A stretch of DNA of 64,000 nt, taken from positions 5,456,001 through 5,520,000 of the forward strand of contig OY751485.1 of NCBI GenBank assembly GCA_963565915.1. Direction: 5' to 3'. The position numbers and the translations under genes were made by a program. This DNA comes from Entoloma clypeatum (lineage: Eukaryota; Basidiomycota; Agaricomycetes; Agaricales; Entolomataceae). The number at the start of each line of letters is the position of its first letter. Position 1 is the stretch's first letter. Of this stretch, positions 51,994-60,345 are shown in pieces. The notes under the pieces are model-generated. The model had not been told where the DNA came from. It worked only from the letters and a program-made list of their open reading frames with translations, and did no database searches.

Positions 51994-52480
51994 ATGGCAC
52001 TCCGAAACACCAAGACAGCAAAAGCCACAGAAGCTGGCACTTCTAGGCAGCAAGTTCTACAAAATGTTGAACAATGTTTAACAGAACTATCCCCCGTAAC
52101 TCTGACTACTCCGACACCTCCAGGTTTTCGGCCCATCACACCTCCGCATAATATTCTGATCCCCACTTCCCCCATAGAATCCGCACCCCCGTCTCCTCAG
52201 AATATTTTTGGCCCACAAGCCCTTGCGGATGCTTTCATCTTAATGACCAATGAACTCAAACACAGCAAAGGTCACAAGCATCACAAAAAGGCTAAGGATC
52301 CGGACACCTTTGATGGTTCTGATCCCCGGAAACTGAACCAGTTCATCCTCCAATGCACATTGTTTTTCTGCAACAACTCTGAGTACGACGATGACTATGC
52401 CAAAATCACTCTTGCCATCTCTTTCCTCTGAGGCACAGCTCTCGATTATTTCGAGCATTTCATCATCAAACCGGACAACC
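51994..52480 (+). pseudogene. Gag fragment of the 51.2-kb element
   Basis: ATG at 51994 (MALRNTKTAKAT). It matches Gypsy-1 gag: DAFILMTNELKHSKG, DPDTFDGSDPRKLNQFILQC, KITLAISFL. A TGA at 52429-52431 sits where Gypsy-1 has CGA (FRGTAL); GTALDYFEHFI continues in the same frame to the junction near 52480. Confidence 0.8.
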
Positions 52481-53392
52481 GTTATGGTGCCTCGCCATTT
52501 TCTCGACAATTTCTATTACGTCACTCAAGTCTACGAGATTATCCTGATGTCTCACCACAGGTGCCGCGGCATTATTTGCTGTGGCCGCGGTGTCCACCAT
52601 GGACAATCTCAACTTGACCGCTTCTGCGAAGTCGTCGTTTAAACAACTCAAGAACCTCCCCACGAGCTCACGATTGGAGATACAATCATTCGCACCAGTC
52701 AGTTTCTTAGCTTCGGCTTTGAAACTATGTTTTAGGAACATAATTTCATCCAGATTTCCTAGTCCCAGACGACTGTGCTCCTTGCAGATACTCGATAATC
52801 TGGCCAAGGTACCGTCGCATCTGCTCGCTACCACTGGGTAGTTGTTTATTAACTCTTTCTTATACTCCTCCCATGTTCCTGTAGTGTAGGAATCGAGGGT
52901 TGTCCATTCTTCTTGAGAGACACTATCTGCATAGCCTCCGATTAACTTTTTCTTTTCCACGATATCGGTTATACCTGCGTGGTCAAAGCAGATTTCGACT
53001 TCATCAATAAATCTTAAAAGCTCGGAGGCTTTTTCTTTATCAAATCTCGGTGCTCCTCGTTCACTTCGACGCGGCATTCTCAAACCATTCCTTGGTGCAG
53101 TTGCAGCAACATTCTGTGTATTTGTAGCCATTGTATATGTCGACAATTGACTGTTAAGATTTTGATTTTGAGTTTGTATTGGTTGCACAATGAATACTGA
53201 ATGCTCTCGCGATGCTAGTAGCCTTTCCGATTCAAGGTTTTCTAGTGTTCTCTTTCGAGTATGCTTTATGGGCTCTTCGAGAGGTCCTACTAGTTCTGCT
53301 CCTGCTTTTGATAGACTACGGGTCACGCACTCGCGAGCCGTTTCAATAGATTGTGAATTTGTTGCTTTTGAAGATGACGCTTTTAGAGACAT
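52466..53392 (-). pseudogene. Gag of gypsy element G, 3' end cut
   Basis: ATG at 53392 (MSLKASSSKAT); a second possible start (MATNTQNVAATAP) lies about 87 codons in. Capsid-like region: RFDKEKASELLRFIDEVEICF, WTTLDSYTTGTWEEYKKELI, LDEIMFLKHSFKAEAKKL. The frame is open to the junction at about 52480. The upstream sequence to 53600 is also open in this frame without a Met. No zinc knuckle or pol remains. Confidence 0.75.
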
Positions 53393-53596
53393 TGTCTTCG
53401 GTTTATGACTACTCGCGAGACCGCTTTTATGAACTGGAGGCTTCCACGAGTTTGCTTTAACGTGTTTGCTGCTAGATGCAACAGTGGGTTTGCTTGTAGA
53501 GGACAGGGTTATCTCTCAAGCGAGAACTATAACTAATTCCTTGAGAGGAACTGTATCGAGCCGATACTGAGTAAATTTGTTATTTTAGAACCACCC

Positions 53597-53612
53597 CTCG
53601 CGGTGGGCTCCA
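53597..53612 (-). other. Primer-binding site of element G
   Basis: The minus strand reads TGGAGCCCACCGCGAG, identical to 27715-27730, 2 nt from a putative LTR end at 53615. Confidence 0.65.
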
Positions 53613-53614
53613 GA

Positions 53615-55019
53615 TGAAACGAAGGAAGTGAGTCTGGGGATGAGCGCGAGCGATATCTCTATCACACACACAAACACCAAACACAACAACAAAGACCGAA
53701 CAAGTCTCGCGATGTGTACTTCTCAATCAATATAGTTCGGGGTGATGAGTGGGATCACTCAGGATGCGACTCTTCCAAACAACAATTGAATAACTCGTTT
53801 AACGATGGCTCAATAAGTCTCGAACAAGACTTAGAGATAGTTCTCAATAGATAATGAACCGAGGTTTGTGATTTCCTAACCAACTCAGGATGCGACTCTT
53901 CCAAACAACAATTGAATAACTCGTTTAGCAATGGCTCGATAGGTCTCGAACAAGACTTAGAGATAGTTCTCAATAGATAATGAACCGAGGTTTGTGATTT
54001 CCGAACCAACAAGACTTTGCGAACACGATCTCGACCAAATACGAACACGACAATGACCAATACGACCGATAGATAACACGATTTGACGATTGACAAGTTC
54101 TCGAACACACAAAACACAATTGCGACTGACTTCCGATGCAAACCAAATGATCTCGAGGCTTCAATGATACTCGCGAACGACAACAGATGCACAAGACAAA
54201 TGCTATCAATTCTGGGGCACAATCTAACCTAACCTATCTACCACGAAACTACGAGATTTTATACATGAGCAGCAATAAATATAGAAAAAGGTTGCATGTG
54301 GTATCGATAAATGGTATCCAGTCAAGTGACCTTCGCTAGAGTCGTTTCGATGCGCCCATGTGGTAGACAACGCCACAGGTACGCCCCTTTTCCACATCCA
54401 AACCTCTGCCACACTGGAGAGGCCACTATTTCAATATCTTGGTTTTGCAATGTACCCGGGACGATGCCGATTAGTTACCGTGAGGTATCAGCTGCATCAA
54501 TTAAGGGTCGCCTTGATAAGCCACCCATCAGATTCGGTCCCTATCAAAGTTCACCATAAGGTCACGTTGATCGCGACATATCAAACCCGATCTCGGTCTG
54601 TATCATCCGATGTCACTTCGATATTCCTGATATGGACGATTTGGACGTGGAGCACGGCGCACGTTGACCAAACCTCTCGTGAGAATGTCTCCGGTCAAAG
54701 CCCGATGTATGGTAGACAGTGCTAGTGTCATCGATAACTCCAATATAACCCATCTCCTTGTTTCACACTTCGTTGCGAGAGGCACTCGATAGTCTTTTCT
54801 ATCTTGCGAGACGATCCCATAGCTCTCGAGTATCCTAGCTAAGCCCATAGTGGTGACCAGCGCTATGTCCTACATTGCCAGGGTCGCTGGTCTCTCTCTC
54901 TAACGTCGCCACTAAGTCCTCAGAATCGGAGCTCATCTAGGACTCTCTATATCCCTTAGAGATAGTGTGAAAGGGTGCAAAACGCGCAGATTTTAGGCCT
55001 AGACACATTGCGGCCTTAT
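53615..55019 (-). repeat. Putative 5' LTR of element G (right end uncertain)
   Basis: It starts TGAAACGAAGG next to the PBS. A TATA-like region on the minus strand lies near 54260-54285. The right border is taken at ...TTATCA before repeat X. No target duplication is visible, so the length of about 1.4 kb is tentative. Confidence 0.4.
53760..54012. repeat. Tandem duplication of about 126 bp inside the element G LTR
   Basis: AGGATGCGACTCTTCCAAAC through GAGGTTTGTGATTTCC occurs at about 53760-53885 and 53886-54011 with a few transitions between units. Confidence 0.8.
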
Positions 55020-55440
55020 CAACGCCAGAATGGGAGGGCACACGCCAGGAACAGTACAGAACACGCGAGAATGGCAGGGGAACACAGGAAAGGTGGGGGA
55101 ACAGCACAGAACACACAAGAATGGTGGGACACGCCCAAGAAATGGCATCCAAGACACAAGAACGGTGGCAGGTGTGCGGAAAGTGTGCATGGGAGGTGAG
55201 ACAAGGTGGGGAACCACCATTAGACACACATGGCACATACTTGCCAGGTAAGCATCCTGACGTGTCACCTGCATGAGCCCACTGATGTGCCAAAGTACAG
55301 GCCAGACATGATAGACATGCGTACAAATACGGGGAGATGCACCAGTCCACCTCGTGCCTGCGAGATACTTCTGGGACATGAGAGGCAGGTGACGAGGGGA
55401 ACACATGTGTGGACGAGAGCTGAGAGACATGTGGGGGGGT
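55020..55440. repeat. Repeat X, copy 1 (AGAATGG...CACG units)
   Basis: Degenerate units with (A)GAATGG(C/T/G)(A/G)GG and ACACAAGAA, then a unique part (GTGCATGGGAGGTGAGACA...) that matches 58361-58640 in the same orientation. Open frames inside are a by-product. Confidence 0.6.
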
Positions 55441-55510
55441 GGGGGATCATGTCAGGCTGGACAAGAGGGGTAGAGCTGTAAATAAGAGTTGCACAGGTGA
55501 CAAGAGAGAC

Positions 55511-55879
55511 AATGCGCATGCAGGGGGATGACTCGCAAGATCTCATTTTTTGTACATTTTCAGTGTAGCCCAATATTTGAGATGTGTTTTCACGACTTTG
55601 AGTATTTCTTGAATGAAAAAAGACAACTCTTTCTTTGTGCCATGCAAAGAGTGTCAACCTTTAGAAATATTGAGCACTACAAAAGGCTATGAGACTACAA
55701 TACTATGGTGCTACCAGGTTTTTATACTACACAGTGTTATAGTACTATGATGTTACAATGCTATCATGCTTCAGTACTACATTGCTAGAGGTTGCTATGT
55801 CTGTCAGTGAGGTTGCTACAAGATGCTATGGCTGCTATGCACATGAGTGTGTTTGCTCTGGGTTGCTATCAGCTCTGGG
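55511..55879. other. Non-coding stretch with GCTATG/ACTACA motifs
   Basis: Repeated GGTTGCTATG and TACTACA words recall 28100-28180. No gene is recognised. Confidence 0.35.
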
Positions 55880-56116
55880 ACCACTTTGCTGATGGAGCAA
55901 GGACTTATACCACCACATGCACGCTTCCAATTTACATATTCCATTCCCATTCCTACGCCCAATCTTTGTTGTATTTCAACATTCCTCTCCTCATTTCCAA
56001 TTCTTGCAAGGTACACCTCATATTGCACTTTGTAGAGTCTAATTTAACTTTGGATTTCCCTTGCAAGTCGTCCAACGTTGGAGTCGCTTCAGAGCACTTC
56101 AGAGTTGTCAGTCTCA
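55880..56116 (+). repeat. Gypsy-F-type LTR fragment
   Basis: It matches 39135-39430 in the opposite orientation (GGAGCAAGGA(C/T)TTATACCACC, CCCAATCTTTGTTGTATTTC, GACTCTAATTTAAC-like) and ends CAGAGTTGTCA. The left part is missing. Confidence 0.65.
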
Positions 56117-56445
56117 AACGACACAAGCGCTGAACTCCATTGTAATCAACAGCTGTGAAATTCTCATATGGTTTAAATTCCAATCCTTCAAAGATGTTTG
56201 CACATAAGCGCCGGGGTGCATTCGGGTTTAATTTAAAGAAGTCCTCCACTGCTTCCTTGGCATGTTCCAGGTGATTCTTGGGTTCCCACATATTGTGGTC
56301 CTCAGTCAGACCCTCCCATTGTACCAGATACTCCAACTTCCCTCTCTTCATTCTTGAGTCAATAACTTTAGACACCTCATGTTCCTCTTCTACACCCCGG
56401 ACAACATCATATCTTGCCTGGAAGTTGAGATCTAGAAAGGGGGTA
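56117..56445 (-). pseudogene. Gypsy chromodomain fragment
   Basis: The minus strand reads EEEHEVSKVIDSRMKRGKL, EYLVQWEGLTEDHNMWEP and HAKEAVEDFFKLNPNAPRR, a chromodomain as found at the C-terminus of chromovirus integrases, where it may direct integration to marked chromatin. Upstream integrase is absent; at about 56446 the sequence changes to an LTR-like start. It continues into the adjacent LTR fragment without a stop. Confidence 0.75.
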
Positions 56446-56572
56446 ATGTTACGATCGTATTTTCTCTTTTTTACTTTATCTTATCTTATCTACATCGTGT
56501 CGTACATGAGGACATCTTATCATTATCATGCAGCATGATGCTGCCTCAATGCAGCCTCATGGTACAGTGACT
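56446..56572 (+). repeat. Possible LTR start cut by Tc1
   Basis: TGTTACGATCGTATTTTC follows a purine run (AGAAAGGGGGTAA) as an LTR would, and is cut after 127 bp at TA by a Tc1 end. No second copy is in the window. Confidence 0.3.
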
Positions 56573-56612
56573 CAAATAATTGTCCAGATGTTTGAGCCAT
56601 TGTGATTGTTTG
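56573..56612 (+). repeat. Outermost 40 bp of a Tc1 TIR
   Basis: CAGTGACTCAAATAATTG through GATTGTTTG matches 49699-49746 and stops at GTTTG (56608-56612), the reverse complement of CAAAC at 51236-51240. Confidence 0.8.
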
Positions 56613-57294
56613 TGTTAAATAGGTGAAACATCGGAGCTTTGTCGGAGTCCGTCAGAGGTCAGATGTAAGACTGAGACTGGAGCGGAACTCCAGAATTGCG
56701 GAGGAACGACAAAGGGGAGGGATGTGGCTTCAACATATGTGTTGCGCCGCCATTTGTTGGATAAGGTGTCCCAATTTCAGGAGGTCGGAGTAGAGGTCGG
56801 AGGTGCAGAGGTCCTCAGAGAGATCTCTGTGAGGGACATGCTGACATGGAAGTGGTCGGACGATGTCGGAGTTGTGACTTGGACACAGTACTGAGCTCGT
56901 CAAAGGGTAACGATGGAGGAAGAGCAGAAGATGATGATGTTGTCAGCGTATTGTACCACAGCGAGGATCTCTGGCATGAACTGAGAGTAGGGAGTGAACT
57001 TTGTTGATATTCGAACTGAGGAACTACAGGTATGGTACAAGCTTAAATATCTAAATGTGATTACTTTACGGAGATGGTTGGAGTAGGTCCGGAGTTGTGG
57101 CGTAAGTTGCCAGCAACTGTAACGAACATCGGAGATGTCGGTCAACGGACCATGCAGAAAAGCCGATGCATAAGTAAATGGGAATATGAATATGAAATGC
57201 ATAAAGGCATGGAGTTATGAATATGAAATGCATAAAGGCATGGAGTTATGAATATAAAATGCACGATGGCAACATGCGGAGATGCGGAGGTAAC
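56613..57294 (-). repeat. Gypsy-1-like LTR, 5' end truncated
   Basis: On the minus strand it ends CACCTATTTAACA at 56613 and matches 51241-51953. The first 60 or so bases are missing beyond 57294. It carries extra units of a roughly 31-38 bp repeat (GAATATGAAATGCATAAAGG) near 57185-57260. Confidence 0.8.
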
Positions 57295-57296
57295 GG

Positions 57297-58358
57297 TGAT
57301 ACGACCACTGTGCGGCTGTGCATGAAAATTCAGTTTTTCCCACAGTTGTCAATATAAGAATATAATGCTGGCCCCTTCACAAACATATTCTATTGGAACT
57401 GATGGTACTACTGGCTACCTAAGAGTGTCTAAATACCACTGGACCACCTTTGGTCATGATCTTGGGAACAGTCACTTTGAGGGCTTAACCAAAACTTGAC
57501 ACAACACTTTATTTCTCAATGGATAAGACCATTGAGGGGACCAGTCATTAATAAGAATATTCTATGACATATCACCCTATCCAATCACTACTATTGACTA
57601 TGGACAATCTGAGGGCTCGGGGGACTCATAATAATGAGCAGAATGCCCAGCATCACAGTGTATGACACGCGATCACAGATGCCGTGATGCTGATCCATGT
57701 GGCTTACCAGAAATAGACTGAACCCTGGAAATGGGTTCCCGGTCCGTGACGCTTCGGACCCTTGATCGATGACAACCGGGAACTTGATCGATTGATCAAC
57801 AACATCAATATTGATGTGGACTTCTAGAATGCTCGCGAAATGATGTGTTCTTGTCGCTCCACTCTGCCAGGGCCGGTTGCCTCTCAACACCTCGGAAATA
57901 TGTTTAAAAGACCCATGTGGATATTTGGACCATGCCTAAATAACAGATACCCTGGAAACTGATTTGTTATGGACATATCTTGTGATAAACCTTATATACA
58001 TATAAAAACTGTAGTTTCCTGCCATGTACTGTAGATTAGAAAGGCCCCCCAGCCAGATCCAATCCCTCTCTCTCTCTCTCAGTGATTGATTGAGTGGTTT
58101 GATTTTCTAAGTCTCATCCAAAGGGAGTCTCAGTGAACCCTGAGGAAACACAATCTCATATTAATATTTTATTTGATCAAAACCCTTGATTGTCGACGCG
58201 CGACCTTGCAATGACTTTCTACAAAAGACAAACGAGTCTAACTACTTACAAAATAAGTGGTTAAGTTCCCGCCATCCTTGAACTATTTTGTTGAGGAGTT
58301 GTGAGGGGTTTTGTGGTGTTTTTGCACTGCGGGCCACTCGTCAAGTCCCATCTTCTCA
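57297..58358 (+). repeat. Solo LTR C (1062 bp, 4-bp TSD ACGG)
   Basis: It starts TGATACGACC and ends CTTCTCA, flanked by ACGG at 57293-57296 and 58359-58362. It is the closest relative of LTR B, and is like LTR A. Confidence 0.82.
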
Positions 58359-58360
58359 AC

Positions 58361-58640
58361 GGCAGGACACTGCGAGGAACAAACAGTGGGACACACATGA
58401 GGAATGGCAGCATGGTGCAAGAAATGGTACCTGAGACACAAGAATTGCGACAGGCATGCTGGGTGTGCATGGGAGGTGAGACAGGGCGGGGGACCACCAT
58501 TAGACATGCATGGCATGTACTTGCCGCCCTGACATGTCACCTGCATCAGCCCCCTGATGCACCAAAGAACAGGCCGATGTGAGGGACATGTGCACAAACA
58601 CGGGGGGATGCACCAGTCCACGATGAACTGCAGGCAGAGG
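58361..58640. repeat. Repeat X, copy 2
   Basis: It matches 55020-55380 with deletions (GTGCATGGGAGGTGAGACA, GGACCACCATTAGACA, GATGCACCAGTCCAC). It begins directly at the junction with the truncated LTR when solo LTR C is ignored. Confidence 0.6.
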
Positions 58641-59115
58641 TGCGAAGAGGTGGGGACAATATATACCATACTTCATTAATAGTAGTAGTACTTTGTAGTA
58701 TGTAGTTTTTTGTTGTAATTATATATATTCTGCAATGAATTGGTTAATTGGTTTAATCATTTTTCTTTGGATTTATAGTTTGTGAGATTAGTAGTAGCAA
58801 GAGAGCAATGCTACCAAAAGGCTGCATACTGATTCGGCAAAGACAGGTTATCATGTGTTGAACAAAAAGGACTATATCAAACAAATGACGACTTGGTTGA
58901 GCCGTCAAGATTCAAGAAGCCATTTACCAATTTGCGACATACCTACGATGGGTCACACAATCTGAATTGCCAGCGGCACCAACAGTGCAAGGCAATGACA
59001 ACAACACAATGGAGGCAGATGAGGAGCTTAACAATGTCACACCATCACACCCAACCACTACATACTGTGTTGCCAAGTACCCTGGCTTTCCCAAAACCAA
59101 ACTTGGCTCCATCCT
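58641..59115 (+). other. Decayed coding-like fragments, unassigned
   Basis: Pieces such as LNKKDYIKQMTTWLSRQ and VAKYPGFPKTKLGSIL read like protein, perhaps from a transposon gene, but are not assignable. The region is cut at 59115 by Chromo copy 3. Confidence 0.3.
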
Positions 59116-59484
59116 TGTTATGCGTAACAAACCGTTCCAAGGTTCGGGCAGAGTATGCAGGAAGATGGAAAGGCGAAGAGCAATGTGATTGCTAAATCTA
59201 AGGAATCTACTATAGTACGAGAGGTTTATATAGTACTGACTATGAGCGGTAGCGAATGAGTCAGTAACTGCGGAAGGCAGTGCGCATGAGTAAGGCGACT
59301 GCGGAAGGCTATGCACTAATGAGTAAGCTGACTGCGGAATGAGTCAGACAGCTGCGGAAAGCGAGTCAGCGCGGGAGCGAAGTATACTAAAGGAAATAAA
59401 GTATAATACGATATGTGTAAACGGGGGCCGATGAGTAAAAGTGAAAAAGTAAGCGTATACGTCCGTAGTCGTTAGTCCGTAACA
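59116..59484 (-). repeat. 3' LTR of Chromo copy 3
   Basis: 369 bp, TGTTATGCGTAAC to TCCGTAACA. It keeps GTGATTGCTAAATCT and the TATA-like TTTATATA. Confidence 0.88.
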
Positions 59485-59521
59485 TGTTCCCCTCCTCAAG
59501 GTCTGTGTCCTCACAGACTAC

Positions 59522-59890
59522 CTACTCCCATCCATCGTTGCCATTTGGATCGGCCCAGGCAGGGTCAACTCGGTTACCCCAATCCTTTATCAGTTCATCG
59601 TTTACCGCCGTGGCAAACTCTAAACCTCGAACGGCAAGGCGAAGGCGTCGATTCTCGACAGCAAGGGTGTTGGTATAGTTTTTGAGGATGAGCTTCTCCT
59701 CAGCGGTGGGGGTGGTTGGTAAATCGGAGAGGGTATGAAGGCGGATATGCATCTGCCGGTGGAGGATGTCGGCGATGGAGGTTTCGAGCGCATGGATCTG
59801 ATTGCGCATGGAGAGCGCTTCGCCGATGAGGGTGGTGATGGTGGGGTTGATATCGGAAGCATCGGTGGAGGCGGCGGTGATGTTGGACAT
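59522..59890 (-). CDS. ORF3 of Chromo copy 3, conserved accessory ORF
   Basis: 122 residues from ATG 59890 (MSNITAASTDASD). An upstream in-frame ATG at 59962 is possible, but homology with copy 2 starts at 59890. The core is IGEALSMRNQIHALETSIAD, then HIRLHTLSDLPTTPTAEEK and LAVENRRLRLAVRGLEF; the tail is Trp/Asp/Asn-rich. It looks helical; no family is recognised. It sits between the chromodomain stop and the 3' LTR, the place of env-like or other third ORFs, and is open here while copy 2 has two stops. Confidence 0.65.
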   Translation of the reverse strand: MSNITAASTDASDINPTITTLIGEALSMRNQIHALETSIADILHRQMHIRLHTLSDLPTTPTAEEKLILKNYTNTLAVENRRLRLAVRGLEFATAVNDELIKDWGNRVDPAWADPNGNDGWE

Positions 59891-60007
59891 GGCAGAAATG
59901 ATGTTTGAAAGGTATAAGAAGAACGGCGTGTTGGGCGAGAAGAGTTGGAGTGGGGAACTCAATGTGACAGAAGTCGATGTGGAAAATGGTTCTCAAAGTT
60001 TGTTCTT

Positions 60008-60295
60008 TTATCGTGGATGCGATGGATTTTGCTGATGAAAATCTCGGATCAAGTCTTGAGCGTTCTGAACATTAGTCCGAGGTTCCCATGTGTTCTCTTC
60101 TGGGCCATACCCTTCCCATTGGACAAGGTACTGGATCTTTCCACAGAATTTCCGAGAGTCTAGGATCGTGGAGACATGGTATTGTTCTCGTCCTTCGACG
60201 ATGATCGGATCAGGGGCTGGCTTCTTTTTCTGAATGGTATACTTTGGGGTTTCGTATGGCAATAACAGGGTCTTGTTGAACACAGGGTGGATCAT
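60008..60295 (-). pseudogene. Chromodomain of Chromo copy 3, frameshifted from pol
   Basis: MIHPVFNKTLLLPYETPKY, then EQYHVSTILDSRKFCGKIQ, YLVQWEGYGPEENTWEP and DLIRDFHQQNP. In copy 2 this is continuous with integrase. Here a 10-bp deletion near 60399 shifts the frame. Confidence 0.88.
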
Positions 60296-60345
60296 CTTCC
60301 AGGTTTTGGGAAGATCAAGACGGTATGTGCTAGCTCCTTTCTTCT

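Larger units (their letters stand above)
51241..52480 (+). mobile_element. Gypsy-1-like element, 5' part: LTR and gag start
   Basis: LTR 51241-51953, self-priming site 51956-51966, gag from 51994. The left flank is CAAAC (51236-51240) within the Tc1 TIR. The internal part ends at about 52470-52490, where a minus-strand gag of another element begins. The complementary end of this insertion appears inverted at 56608-57294. Confidence 0.8.

Noticed and set aside
56446..56572. Use of this piece as the missing 5' LTR of Gypsy-F
   Set aside because: TGTTACGATCG does not match the Gypsy-F 3' LTR start (TGTAAGGGC), so they cannot be paired; kept only as a possible LTR start.
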